In this document: positions 9,492 to 18,886 of the stretch, piece after piece
Layout of the letters: every line of letters begins with the position of its first letter
Numbering within the stretch: position 1 is the stretch's first letter
Source: an uncultured Saprospiraceae bacterium
GTDB lineage: Bacteria; Bacteroidota; Bacteroidia; Chitinophagales; Saprospiraceae
Assembly: GCA_937872385.1 (NCBI GenBank)
Contig: CALMSO010000098.1
Span: 60,120 to 124,119, forward strand
Reading direction: 5' to 3'
DNA: 64,000 nucleotides
The notes under the pieces: generated by a model
The model's database searches: none
Seen by the model: the letters and a program-made list of their open reading frames with translations, nothing else
Told to the model about the DNA's origin: nothing
Translations under genes and position numbers: made by a program

Positions 9492-12400
9492 ATGCTCAAT
9501 CAGATCATATCCTATTTCCTACACAACCGCCTCGTAGCTTGGTTGCTACTGTTCGGCTTTATTGGCTGGGGCATAGCCACTGCGCCCTTCAATTGGCAAA
9601 GCGACTGGCTGCCGCGCGACCCCGTACCGGTGGATGCCATCCCTGATATTGGTGAAAACCAGCAAATTGTGTTCTCCGCCTGGGAGGGCCGCAGCCCGCA
9701 GGATGTTGAAGACCAAATTACGTATCCGCTTACTACGGCGCTCCTTGGCATTCCCAAAGTGCGCGACATCCGCAGTACTTCTATGTTCGGGATGTCTTTT
9801 ATTTACATCATTTTTGCGGAAGACGCCGAATTTTACTGGAGCCGCAGTCGTATTTTAGAAAAATTAAGCTCCCTGCCCGCCGGCACGCTGCCAGAAGAGG
9901 TACAACCCACCCTTGGCCCCGATGCCACCGCACTGGGGCAGGTCTATTGGTACACCCTGGAAGGGCGCAACCCCAAAACGGGCCAAGCCACAGGCGGCTG
10001 GGACCCTCAGGAATTGCGCAGCATCCAAGATTTTTATGTGAAATACGCGCTGGCGGGCACCGAGGGCGTGGCGGAAGTCGCATCTATCGGCGGCTATGTG
10101 AAGGAATACCATGTGGACATTATCCCCGACGCTATGCGCGCCGCTGGCGTGGACGTGATGGACATCATCAACGCCGTGCGCAATAGCAACCTCGACGTGG
10201 GCGCCCGCACCATCGAAATGAACCGCGTGGAATACCTCATTCGGGGCTTGGGCTACATCAAAAGCTTGGAAGACCTCGAAGAAGCCGTAGTAGCGGTGCG
10301 CAACAATACACCTATTCGTATTCGCGAGGTAGCGCGGGTATCGCTCGGACCCGCTACGCGCCTTGGCGGCTTAGACAAAGGCGGTGCGGATGCTGTTGGT
10401 GGTGTGGTCGTGGCGCGTTATGGCTCCAATCCGATGCAAGTCATTGAGCAAATTAAACGCAAGATTGAGGAAATTACCCCCGGGCTGCCCAGCAAAACCT
10501 TAGCCGACGGTACCGTATCCAAAGTGACCATTGTACCTTTCTACGATCGCACCCATCTCATCCAGGAAACCCTCGGCACCTTAGAAGCCGCCCTCACCGA
10601 AGAAACCATCATCAGCATCATCGTCATCATCGTAGTGGTGCTGAATTTGAAAGCGGCGCTCATCATCTCATCGCTGCTGCCCATGGCGGTGCTGCTCACC
10701 TTCATCGGGATGCGTTATTTCGGCGTGGACGCCAACATCGTGGCGCTGTCGGGCATTGCCATTGCCATCGGCGTGATGACCGACGTAGGAATTGTATTAG
10801 TTGAAAACATTATTCGACACCTCGAAATGCCCGAAAATAAAGGCGCGAGAGGTGCTCAACTGCTGCGTGTCATTCAAACCGCTACCCACGAAGTTGGCTC
10901 GGCTATTATGATTGCATTAGCTACCACGGTGGTTAGTTTTCTGCCAGTGTTTGTGATGGAAGCTGCCGAAGGTAAGCTCTTCAAGCCTTTGGCCTTCACC
11001 AAGACCTTTGCGCTGGCGGCGGCATTTTTTCTGAGTGTGGTCATTTTGCCTATGCTCGCGCATCAGATTTTTTCGATTCAATTTGTAAAAAAACGCCTCG
11101 AGCGCCTCTGGAATATTATACTTATTGCCGCCGGTATTACATTTATTATAGCGTATAATAATGGACTCGCTTGGGCTTTAATCGCTTTTGGAATTAATAA
11201 TTTATTAGCCGATTTTTATCCAAAAGGTAAATGGAATTGGCAAAATATGGTAAATATTGCCATTGCTTTATTATTAACTACTTGGGTGCTTACTGGCGAA
11301 TGGCTGCCTTTGGGCGCACAAAATACCATCTGGACAAATTATATCTTTGTAGCCTTGCTAATTACCATCATATTAGGTGCATTTCTGGCATTTATTTACT
11401 TTTACGAACCCATTTTACGTTGGTGTTTGCAGCATAAAGCGCTATTTTTATTACTACCTTTATTTACTATTTTATTCGGCTTGACCATCTGGCAAGGTGC
11501 CGAGCGGCTCTTTGGCCGCACCGCCGATGCGCTCAATGCCCGACAAACGCGGCTTTGGTACACGCTCACGCACGCTTTTCCTGGCGTGGGCAAAGAATTT
11601 ATGCCCAATCTCGACGAAGGTGCTTTCTTGCTCATGCCTACCACCATGCCTCATTCCGGCGTGGAAGAAAATGTGGAAATGATTCGCAAATTGGACATCT
11701 TGGTGACCAACATTCCCGAAGTGGAAATTACCGTGGGCAAGTGGGGCCGCGTCAGTTCTGCCCTCGACCCAGCGCCGGTGTCTATGTTTGAAAATGTAAT
11801 CAATTACCGCCCAGAGTACATCCTCGATGTCAACGGCCACCGAATGCGCTTCCAAACCAACCGCGAGGGGCATTTTGTGCTGCGCAATGGCGAAACGTAT
11901 AACCCCGATGACTTTCGAGTAGTGCCGCAGGACAGTCTAATACCCGACGGGCAGGGTAAATTTTTTCGGCAATGGCGCTCGCATATTCATTCGCCCGACG
12001 ACATCTGGCAGGAAATCATCAAGGCAAGCAAGCTACCCGGCATGACGTCCGCACCTAAATTACAACCCATCCAAACCCGCCTCGTGATGCTACAAACCGG
12101 CATGCGCGCCCCGATGGGCATCAAGGTGTATGGCCCTGATTTAGAGACGATTGAGCAGGTTGGCTTGGCGCTCGAAAGCATTTTGCAAGAAGTCCCCATG
12201 GTAGAACCTGCCGCCGCTTTTGCCGACCGCATTGTCGGAAAACCGTACTTAGAATTTGCTATCAACCGCGCGGCTATTGCTCGCTACGGGCTTACGATTC
12301 AGGATATGCAAATGGCCATTTCCTCCGCCATCGGCGGGATGCCGCTGACCACTACGGTGGAAGGGCGCGAACGCTATGCGGTGCGGGTGCGCTATGCGCG

Positions 12401-13286
12401 CGAGTTGCGTGAAAGCCCTGAAGACTTGGCACGGGTGCTGATTCCGACGCCCACCGGTGTGTCTGTGCCCCTCAGCGAACTGGCGGAGCTGCAATATCGG
12501 CGCGGCCCGCAGATGATTCGCAGCGAGAATACCTTCTTGGTAGGCTACGTCATTTTTGACAAAAAGACGGGCTTCGCTGAGGTGGATGTGGTAGAGCAGG
12601 CCAAGCGCATTATTCAAGATAAAATTGCTATCGGCGAGCTCGAAATTCCGGCGGGCGTAACTTACCGCTTCACCGGCAACTACGAAAACCAGGTGCGCGC
12701 CACCAAACGCCTGATGATTGTAATTCCGCTCAGCTTGCTTATTATATTGCTCTTACTTTATATGCAATTTAAAACCGTCATTGCTTCTACTATTCACTTT
12801 TCGGGTGTGTTTGTGGCCTTCGCCGGCGGCTTTATTATGCTTTGGCTGTACGGGCAAGACTGGTTTCTCGACTTTGCCGTTGCGGGTGTCAATATGCGCG
12901 ACTTGTTTCAAATCCATCCCATCAATCTCAGCGTGGCCGTTTGGGTGGGTTTCATCGCGTTGTTTGGCATTGCCACCGACGATGGCGTGCTGATGGGCAC
13001 TTATATTCACCAGGTTTTTGAAGCACGCGACCCCAAAACCGTAGCCGAAGTGCGCGAAGCAGTGGTCGTAGCTGGTAAGAAGCGCGTGCGCCCCGCCGTG
13101 ATGACCACCGCCGTGACTGTGATTGCGCTGTTGCCCGTGCTTACCTCCACCGGAAAAGGCGCAGATATTATGGTGCCAATGGCCATTCCGACTTTTGGCG
13201 GCATGATTATACAAATGATGACCATGTTTGTAGTGCCGGTTTTTCAGGCCATTTGGCGCGAAGGTGTCGTAAAGCGAAGCACCTGA
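9492..13286 (+). CDS. cusA: CusA/CzcA-family heavy-metal RND efflux pump
   Basis: A 1264-residue inner-membrane proton/metal antiporter. HME-RND signatures are clear: PVDAIPDIGENQQIVFSAWEG after the first helix, DITYPLTTALLGIPKVRDIRS-like porter region, the helix with GIAIAIGVMTDVGIVLVEN carrying the proton-relay Asp, and IGTATDDG-like 'GIATDDGVLMGTYI' in the second half. TGMRAPMGIKVYG lies in the periplasmic porter domain where CusA has its metal-binding Met residues. It is about 200 residues longer than the ~1040-aa enterobacterial CusA because of an insert of extra membrane helices at roughly 530-670 and a longer porter segment. Expected to export Cu(I)/Ag(I) or divalent metals with the downstream TolC-like channel. 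No membrane-fusion (CusB) gene is next to it. Confidence 0.93.
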   Translation: MLNQIISYFLHNRLVAWLLLFGFIGWGIATAPFNWQSDWLPRDPVPVDAIPDIGENQQIVFSAWEGRSPQDVEDQITYPLTTALLGIPKVRDIRSTSMFGMSFIYIIFAEDAEFYWSRSRILEKLSSLPAGTLPEEVQPTLGPDATALGQVYWYTLEGRNPKTGQATGGWDPQELRSIQDFYVKYALAGTEGVAEVASIGGYVKEYHVDIIPDAMRAAGVDVMDIINAVRNSNLDVGARTIEMNRVEYLIRGLGYIKSLEDLEEAVVAVRNNTPIRIREVARVSLGPATRLGGLDKGGADAVGGVVVARYGSNPMQVIEQIKRKIEEITPGLPSKTLADGTVSKVTIVPFYDRTHLIQETLGTLEAALTEETIISIIVIIVVVLNLKAALIISSLLPMAVLLTFIGMRYFGVDANIVALSGIAIAIGVMTDVGIVLVENIIRHLEMPENKGARGAQLLRVIQTATHEVGSAIMIALATTVVSFLPVFVMEAAEGKLFKPLAFTKTFALAAAFFLSVVILPMLAHQIFSIQFVKKRLERLWNIILIAAGITFIIAYNNGLAWALIAFGINNLLADFYPKGKWNWQNMVNIAIALLLTTWVLTGEWLPLGAQNTIWTNYIFVALLITIILGAFLAFIYFYEPILRWCLQHKALFLLLPLFTILFGLTIWQGAERLFGRTADALNARQTRLWYTLTHAFPGVGKEFMPNLDEGAFLLMPTTMPHSGVEENVEMIRKLDILVTNIPEVEITVGKWGRVSSALDPAPVSMFENVINYRPEYILDVNGHRMRFQTNREGHFVLRNGETYNPDDFRVVPQDSLIPDGQGKFFRQWRSHIHSPDDIWQEIIKASKLPGMTSAPKLQPIQTRLVMLQTGMRAPMGIKVYGPDLETIEQVGLALESILQEVPMVEPAAAFADRIVGKPYLEFAINRAAIARYGLTIQDMQMAISSAIGGMPLTTTVEGRERYAVRVRYARELRESPEDLARVLIPTPTGVSVPLSELAELQYRRGPQMIRSENTFLVGYVIFDKKTGFAEVDVVEQAKRIIQDKIAIGELEIPAGVTYRFTGNYENQVRATKRLMIVIPLSLLIILLLLYMQFKTVIASTIHFSGVFVAFAGGFIMLWLYGQDWFLDFAVAGVNMRDLFQIHPINLSVAVWVGFIALFGIATDDGVLMGTYIHQVFEARDPKTVAEVREAVVVAGKKRVRPAVMTTAVTVIALLPVLTSTGKGADIMVPMAIPTFGGMIIQMMTMFVVPVFQAIWREGVVKRST

Positions 13287-13381
13287 TTTTGCTTTAAGGG
13301 CGTAAAATGTTTACAAAATTGTAAAAGTTTCGCAAATGCAGTTGATGTTATTTTTTATTTAGTAAACTAAAATAAGAGGCA

Positions 13382-14611
13382 ATGAAATATTATAAAATAA
13401 TCGGCATTCCGTTGTTTTTATTCATTTCAATGAATGGGTTTTCCCAATCTTTATCGGATTATTTACAAATAGCTGCCGAGCAAAACCCGGAATTACAAGC
13501 TAAATATGTAGCTTTTGAAGCGGCTATGCAACAAGTACCACAGGTTGGTGCGCTGCCTGAGCCAATGTTGTCGTCGGGCGTATTTATTAATCGGATGGTG
13601 CCCTTAGAGCGCGCCCGCTTTTCGTTGACGCAGGTTTTTCCGTGGTTTGGTACACTCGAAGCCAAAAAAGATGCCGCTGCGGCCCGCGCCCAGATGCAGT
13701 TTATGAATTGGCAGGATAGCCGCAATATGCTATTTTTCGAAATTCGGAAAGCGTATTATGAATTGTATAATATAGAAAAAACGATTCATATTATAAATGC
13801 AAAATTGCCCTATTATGATACGTATGAACAGTTGGCACAGACACAATTCCAGGCGGGCAAGGGGCCCATGTCGGACGTGGTACGCGTGCAAATTGAGCGG
13901 AATGAACTGCTGACCGAGCTACAACTCTTGCAGGATCGGCGGCGGCCGCTGCAAATCATGTTCAATCGCCTGCTCTACCGTGCCCCCGACGAGCCAATCG
14001 TCATTCCTGATACCTTGGCGTTGCCCGTGGTAGATGCCTTCATGGGCACCGAGCAGCTATTGGCCAATCCTAAAATCGCCATTTTTGAAGCCGAGCGCCG
14101 CGCCGCCGAATGGCAACAAAAAGTAGTGGAAAAAGAGCGCCGCCCCATGCTCGAAGCAGGCGTGCAGTATATGCTCATGCCGCGCCCTTCGCCCGAAGCC
14201 GTTCAAGTCATCCACGATGGTGTTGATATGATTATGCCGATGGTGGGCCTCACGCTACCTATTTGGCGCAAAAAATATGATGCTATGCAGCAGGAAATGA
14301 TACTCATGCAGCGCTCAGCCGAGCACATGAAGCAAAGCGTAGCCAACACCCTCGAGAGCCAGTGGGCACAAGCGCAATACGAACTGCACAGCGCCCGCCG
14401 CCGCCTTGAACTGTTCGACCAACAAAGCGCGGCTACCCGCACGATGCTTGAGCTAATGCGGACGGCTTACACCCATTCGGGCAGCGATTTCGCAGGTGTG
14501 TTGCGTACTGAGCAGATGCTATTGGAATACCGATTGATGGCCGAAGCAGCCCGCCGTGATTATCTGATGGCGCACGCACAGATAGAATTTTTATTAGCAA
14601 AACCTTTATAA
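13382..14611 (+). CDS. TolC-family outer-membrane efflux channel (CusC-like)
   Basis: 409 residues with a signal peptide (MKYYKIIGIPLFLFISMNGFSQS). The rest has the long amphipathic helices of outer-membrane efflux proteins: QQVPQVGALPEPMLSSGVF and LTQVFPWFGTLEAKKDAAAARAQM in the first repeat, then QTQFQAGKGPMSDVVRVQIE, and a second repeat ending in LLEYRLMAEAARRDYLMAHAQIEFLL. The 'PWFG' and 'GKGPMSD' elements are usual for channels paired with CusA pumps. It would provide the outer-membrane exit of the efflux complex. It starts 95 bp after the pump gene and is followed after 26 bp by the HMBD lipoprotein, so the genes are probably cotranscribed. Confidence 0.9.
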   Translation: MKYYKIIGIPLFLFISMNGFSQSLSDYLQIAAEQNPELQAKYVAFEAAMQQVPQVGALPEPMLSSGVFINRMVPLERARFSLTQVFPWFGTLEAKKDAAAARAQMQFMNWQDSRNMLFFEIRKAYYELYNIEKTIHIINAKLPYYDTYEQLAQTQFQAGKGPMSDVVRVQIERNELLTELQLLQDRRRPLQIMFNRLLYRAPDEPIVIPDTLALPVVDAFMGTEQLLANPKIAIFEAERRAAEWQQKVVEKERRPMLEAGVQYMLMPRPSPEAVQVIHDGVDMIMPMVGLTLPIWRKKYDAMQQEMILMQRSAEHMKQSVANTLESQWAQAQYELHSARRRLELFDQQSAATRTMLELMRTAYTHSGSDFAGVLRTEQMLLEYRLMAEAARRDYLMAHAQIEFLLAKPL

Positions 14612-14637
14612 TTTTAAACACTAAAAATCAAACGCTT

Positions 14638-14883
14638 ATGAAAAATGCAATTAAAATGTTGACTTGGAGTTGTTTCGCAGCTGCCCTGTTTTTGGCTACC
14701 GCTTGCGGCGGCAATGCTACAAAAAATGAGCACGCCGGGCACGACCACGACGCGCCAGCCGCCACGGAAACTGCCGCCACCGAGTACTACTGCCCCATGA
14801 AGTGCGAAGGCGAAAAAACCTACACCGACCCGGAAACGAAGTGCCCGGTATGCGGCATGGCCTTAGTGGTAAAAGAGGATTAA
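14638..14883 (+). CDS. small lipoprotein with heavy-metal-binding domain (HMBD)
   Basis: An 81-residue lipoprotein: signal segment with lipobox LATAC (Cys about residue 23), a His/Asp-rich linker (HAGHDHD), and then a heavy-metal-binding domain of the YHS/HMBD kind, YYCPMKCEGEKTYTDPETK followed by CPVCGM. The four Cys and Met residues are likely metal ligands. In many Bacteroidota this domain is the N-terminal part of CusB membrane-fusion proteins; here it is free-standing and ends six residues after CGM-AL. It may be a periplasmic metallochaperone delivering copper or another metal to the pump, or what remains of a fusion protein. A bidirectional terminator follows at once. Confidence 0.85.
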   Translation: MKNAIKMLTWSCFAAALFLATACGGNATKNEHAGHDHDAPAATETAATEYYCPMKCEGEKTYTDPETKCPVCGMALVVKED

Positions 14884-14892
14884 TGACACCCA

Positions 14893-14920
14893 GCCCGGCA
14901 GGCCTTAAAACCTGTCGGGC
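14893..14920. terminator. bidirectional terminator between convergent genes
   Basis: gcccggcagg (14893-14902) pairs with cctgtcgggc (14911-14920) through one G-T pair, with loop ccttaaaa. It ends the metal-efflux operon on the + strand and overlaps the stop codon of the NamZ-like gene on the - strand. Confidence 0.7.
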
Positions 14921-16248
14921 CTAAAATCTGGATACAACAGATATTTTTTTCGTATTTGCATAAATTGCTGTAAACCAGTATTCCAGCTTGTTCGAATTTC
15001 GGTTTCGCTCTTGCCAGCGACGATTTGCGCGCGCAACTGTGCCGTGCCAGCCAATTTGTCAAAGAAATTAGTTTTCAGAAAAAAATTGCCCTTATCAGGA
15101 AAATGACGGTACGCTTCGATGACATAGCTGAGGTCAATGCGGCGTCGCTCGCGCAGGCTATCTGGTTCTAAAAGGCTCAAATTCAATCCATTGCAGCGCT
15201 CATTGAGTAAGGGCGGCTGCATAGCGCCGGGTTTGGGTACGGGTGTAAAGCGATACGGATACAACTGCTCAGGCAGGGCTGGGTGACCAATAGTTTGAAA
15301 CTGCAAATCGGTGCCGCGCCCTACACTGACAACTGTGCCTTCAAAGTAGCAAATGGACGGGTAGAGGTAAATAGCGCGGTTGTTGGGCAAATTAGGTGAA
15401 GGTTTGATCGGAATTTCATAAGGCGTATCATGGTCGTAGTGTACGCAGGGTATCACGGTCAGGTCGCAGGTAGCGCCGCCGCTCAGCCAGCCTTCGCCAT
15501 TGATCATGCGGGCGTACTCGCCAATGGTCATGCCATGTACCACCGGCACGGGGTGCATACCGACAAAAGATTTTTGTGCGGACTCCAAGATGGGACCATC
15601 CACGTAGTGCCCGTTGGGGTTGGGCCGATCCAGCACCATGCATTTTACTCCATTATTAGCGCAAGCTTGCATCACTTCATGCATAGTGGAAATGTAGGTA
15701 TAAAAACGAGTGCCCACATCCTGAATATCAAAAAGTATCCAGTCCACGCCAGCCAAGTCAGCCGCCGAAGGTGCGCGCTTGCTGCCGTACAGCGAGATAA
15801 CCGGAATGCCCGTGCCAGGGTCTTTGCCATCGGCAATCTTCTCGCCCGCGTCTGCTGTGCCGCGGAAGCCATGTTCTGGCGCAAAAATCGCGCGAATGCG
15901 TACGCCAAGGCTGCGCAGGGTGTCCACAAGGTGCGTTTCGTGCACTACGGAAGTTTGGTTTACTACCAGACCAATGGTTTTGTCCTTCAGCAAAGGCAAG
16001 TATTCTGACAGGCGGGCCGCGCCTACCACCACTGCGCGTGGCATGTCAATTGCTACGGCAGGTGTATCCGTCGTCACAATCACTGGGGGCAGGGTATCCG
16101 TTTTAGGCAGGACTTCTGCGGCCGGAGGTACTGTATCTATTGGAATTTCCGACAGGGGCTGCGGTGCATCTGGTGGCAGGGGCGTAATTTTTCGGCCACA
16201 AGCCGCCACGAAAAGCAGCAATATTGCAACAAAAATTTTTAACTTCAC
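14905..16248 (-). CDS. DUF1343 / NamZ-like exo-beta-N-acetylmuramidase, lipoprotein
   Basis: 447 residues with an N-terminal lipobox (LLLFVAAC) followed by a long Pro-rich linker, so it is probably a membrane-anchored periplasmic protein. From residue ~85 it matches DUF1343: GLVVNQTSVV, FAPEHGFRGTADAGEKI, then DWILFDIQDVGTRFYTYIST and LDRPNPNGHYVDGP. Members (NamZ of Bacillus and Tannerella) release N-acetylmuramic acid from the non-reducing ends of peptidoglycan fragments during wall recycling; that activity is known for the family and inferred here. The conserved EHG and DIQDVG..F elements are present. It converges on the metal-efflux operon and is divergent from the exonuclease gene, with ~106 bp between them. 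Confidence 0.88.
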   Translation of the reverse strand: MKLKIFVAILLLFVAACGRKITPLPPDAPQPLSEIPIDTVPPAAEVLPKTDTLPPVIVTTDTPAVAIDMPRAVVVGAARLSEYLPLLKDKTIGLVVNQTSVVHETHLVDTLRSLGVRIRAIFAPEHGFRGTADAGEKIADGKDPGTGIPVISLYGSKRAPSAADLAGVDWILFDIQDVGTRFYTYISTMHEVMQACANNGVKCMVLDRPNPNGHYVDGPILESAQKSFVGMHPVPVVHGMTIGEYARMINGEGWLSGGATCDLTVIPCVHYDHDTPYEIPIKPSPNLPNNRAIYLYPSICYFEGTVVSVGRGTDLQFQTIGHPALPEQLYPYRFTPVPKPGAMQPPLLNERCNGLNLSLLEPDSLRERRRIDLSYVIEAYRHFPDKGNFFLKTNFFDKLAGTAQLRAQIVAGKSETEIRTSWNTGLQQFMQIRKKYLLYPDFRPDRF

Positions 16249-16354
16249 GACGAATTTGTTTTAATTTTGAGTTTTGCTTAGCATTCGATTGCTTATCCAT
16301 TCACAAACCCACACACCCACACATTCACACACCCCCACATCAACACATCAAAAA

Positions 16355-17740
16355 GTGAAATACGCCATTATAGACATAGAAACCACCGGTGGCAGAGCCA
16401 TCCGCGATAAAATTACAGAAATTGCCATTGTTTTGCACGATGGGCAGCAAATAATTGATACCTATCAAACGCTCATCAATCCTGAAACCTACATTCCCTA
16501 TGGCATTACGCAGCTCACGGGCATCACCCAAGAGATGGTGCAGGACGCGCCGCGCTTTTACGAAATTGCCAAAGATATTGTACAATGGACGGAAAATGCA
16601 GTATTTGTGGCGCATAATGTGCGTTTCGATTACGGCTTCATCAAAGAAGAATTTGCGCGCCTCGGCTACACCTTCTCGCGGAAGCAGCTTTGCACGGTGC
16701 GCCTGAGTCGGGCCGCCTTTCCAGGACTGCCTTCCTATAGTCTGGGCAATTTGATTCAGCATTTTAGCATCCTTACCGATGCTCGCCACCGCGCCTTAGC
16801 CGATGCCTTAGCTACCGCCGAACTGTTTGAAATGATTATGCAACAACAGTCGGGCGTAGAACAAGCCAGACAGTTTATTAATTTGGGAATCAAGGAGTCG
16901 CGCTTGCCGCAAAATTTTAATATCGAAAAAATCCACGCACTGCCGGAGGAATGCGGGGTGTATTATTTTCACGACCCGGCGGGCAACGTGGTATATGTAG
17001 GCAAGAGCATCAACATCCGCAAGCGGGTAGCCGAGCATTTTGCCGACCCCACCGAAAAGGCGCGCAAACTCCAACAGCGCGTGCACGATGTGAGCTACGA
17101 AATTACCGGCAGCGAATTAGTCGCCCTGCTACTCGAATCGCACGAAATCAAACGCTTGCAGCCTTCCGTCAACCGGGCGCAGCGCGTGCAGCAGTTTCCT
17201 TACGCCATCCACACTTGGACCGACGAAGCGGGCTATCTGCGTTTTGATGTGGCGCGTGTGACCGCCAAAACCCGCACCGGGCTGCACATCGTATCCGAAT
17301 ATCCGAAACTCGGCAATGCCAAGGGGCACCTTACCGCCAAAGTATTGCAATATGAATTGTGCCACCGATTGGCGGGCTTGCAAAATGGCAAAGGCACCTG
17401 TTTTCAGTATCATCTGCACCAATGCCAGGGCGCCTGCGCCGGCCACGAATCGCCCGATACCTACAACGCCCGCGCACAGGAAGCCCTCGCAGCGCTGTCC
17501 ACCATTTTCGAGCAGGATTTTATCATCATAGACCGCGGCCGCAGCCCCGACGAGCGCGCGGTGATTCTCATTGAGCAAGGTGCTTATTGTGGTTATGGTT
17601 ATATCAATAACGATGAGCCGATACATGATGTAAATGAATTGCGCCATTGTATTAAATATTACAGCAGCAACCCCGAAACTACGCGCATTGTACAGCGTTT
17701 TCTAAGTGGAAATGCAAAAGTGCAGGTTGTAAAAATTTGA
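16355..17740 (+). CDS. DEDDh exonuclease fused to a GIY-YIG nuclease domain
   Basis: The start is taken at GTG 16355, giving MKYAIIDIETTGG directly; an in-frame ATG 81 bp upstream would add a low-complexity Thr/His/Pro tail encoded by a CA-rich repeat and is unlikely. The product is 461 residues. N-terminal half: DnaQ/epsilon-type 3'-5' exonuclease with Asp7 and Glu9 (IDIETTGG), HNVRFDYGFI near residue 90 and HRALADALAT near residue 140. Around residue 200 begins a GIY-YIG domain, GVYYFHDPAGNVVYVGKS, with the following RKRVAEHF helix, as in UvrC/Cho. The C-terminal ~180 residues hold several Cys (QCQGACAGHE). Such fusions are known in Bacteroidota and actinobacteria; a DNA-repair role in place of Cho is inferred. 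Confidence 0.9.
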   Translation: MKYAIIDIETTGGRAIRDKITEIAIVLHDGQQIIDTYQTLINPETYIPYGITQLTGITQEMVQDAPRFYEIAKDIVQWTENAVFVAHNVRFDYGFIKEEFARLGYTFSRKQLCTVRLSRAAFPGLPSYSLGNLIQHFSILTDARHRALADALATAELFEMIMQQQSGVEQARQFINLGIKESRLPQNFNIEKIHALPEECGVYYFHDPAGNVVYVGKSINIRKRVAEHFADPTEKARKLQQRVHDVSYEITGSELVALLLESHEIKRLQPSVNRAQRVQQFPYAIHTWTDEAGYLRFDVARVTAKTRTGLHIVSEYPKLGNAKGHLTAKVLQYELCHRLAGLQNGKGTCFQYHLHQCQGACAGHESPDTYNARAQEALAALSTIFEQDFIIIDRGRSPDERAVILIEQGAYCGYGYINNDEPIHDVNELRHCIKYYSSNPETTRIVQRFLSGNAKVQVVKI

Positions 17741-18145
17741 AGGCTGGCAGAGGCAGTTTAATACTAATTCCGATGTCAGAAAGGATTGAAAAAGCCGATA
17801 CTAACTAAATAAAATACAATATTGTTATTGAAACGATATAATATGTACAATAACAAAGACTAAAAATAAATAGTATAATTATGCAACAATGAGTCGCTTA
17901 TTTAACACACATAGATCATTCCTTTTTAGTGGTGCTACTCCCTCCACCCCTTGCATAAACAAAAATAAGGTAGCTATCTAATTATTAAGGCGCAATTGGC
18001 TTCGACATTGGTACTTCTACAGCCAAGAGCGCAGGGCAGCTTTCCCGAAAGTTCCCGAATCTTCCCGAAAGTTCTCGATTTTACCCGATTTTACCCGGAA
18101 TATTATTCTAATATGGTGTAATTTCGCAACATAAAATCAATAAAT
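17741..18145. other. intergenic region before the peptide-cassette island
   Basis: 405 bp with no supported gene. AT-rich for its first 250 bp, then a tandem decamer repeat at 18041-18100. No tRNA or integrase-like sequence was seen that would mark an island boundary. Confidence 0.6.
18041..18100. repeat. 10-bp tandem repeat, six units
   Basis: Six successive decamers: tttcccgaaa, gttcccgaat, cttcccgaaa, gttctcgatt, ttacccgatt, ttacccggaa. The period is exactly 10 bp, with a conserved CCCGA core. It lies 46 bp upstream of the first gene of the island. Confidence 0.7.
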
Positions 18146-18826
18146 ATGTCCACGGCATCTGCTGATTATACCGCACCTTCCTTTTTAGCTGATTTTTTTC
18201 GCCTCAATGCCTGGGGAATGTTTGCATTTTCCTGTGTGGCGCACATGGTTGTATTGTTCATCCAGCAGCAATATATCTTTACTAATGAAGTATATTACAA
18301 TACCCTTGGCGAGCAGCTTACTATCGAGCGTATTGATGCATTACTGCAATTACGACAGGATTGGCAGTGGTTAAGTTATGTGCTCATACCTGCTATGCTT
18401 TTTATCCAAGTGCTGCTTATCAGTATTTGCCTGAGTACCGGGGCTATTTTATTTGATTATAAAATACCATTCAAAAATATTTTCGGGGTGGTTGTAAATG
18501 CTATAACGGTTTACGCAATTGGCAAAATCCTACTTACATTCATTATACAGTTCATGGATATTCGGACTATGGATGATGTACTTCGGGCCGATGTTTTTTC
18601 GCTTATTGGCTGGGTCGGGAAAGACGCTCTTCCTGATTGGTTGCTGTATCCGGTTAGTATTGCCAATGTTTTTGAAGTAGGCTTCTGGCTACTGCTGGCA
18701 GGCGGGATGGGGTACTTGCTACGGCGCCGCTGGACTACCCTCATTGGCTTTGTTGCAGCTACGTACGGCATCGGGCTGCTGCTGTGGGTGTTATTTATCG
18801 TGTTTTTGCAATTGAATCTACAGTAA
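18146..18826 (+). CDS. polytopic membrane protein, unknown function
   Basis: 226 residues with about five hydrophobic helices (starting near MFAFSCVAHMVVLFI, LSYVLIPAMLFIQVLLISI, IFGVVVNAITVYAIG, VFEVGFWLLLAGGMGYLL and LIGFVAATYGIGLLLWVLF). The general plan resembles Yip1-like bacterial membrane proteins, but no decisive motif is visible. It is the first gene of the AT-rich island and lies 60 bp before the first leader block, on the same strand. A part in immunity or export of the peptides is possible from position alone; nothing in the sequence proves it. Confidence 0.7.
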   Translation: MSTASADYTAPSFLADFFRLNAWGMFAFSCVAHMVVLFIQQQYIFTNEVYYNTLGEQLTIERIDALLQLRQDWQWLSYVLIPAMLFIQVLLISICLSTGAILFDYKIPFKNIFGVVVNAITVYAIGKILLTFIIQFMDIRTMDDVLRADVFSLIGWVGKDALPDWLLYPVSIANVFEVGFWLLLAGGMGYLLRRRWTTLIGFVAATYGIGLLLWVLFIVFLQLNLQ

Positions 18827-18886
18827 CGGCAAGCTTTAGTCGCCGCATGACGCTGATAATTAGGCGGCTAAAGTCCGCCTGTACAG

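Noticed and set aside
16274..16354. Upstream ATG extension of the exonuclease gene
   Set aside because: It encodes a Thr/Pro/His low-complexity tail from a CA-rich tract, whereas the GTG at 16355 leads straight into the conserved first strand.
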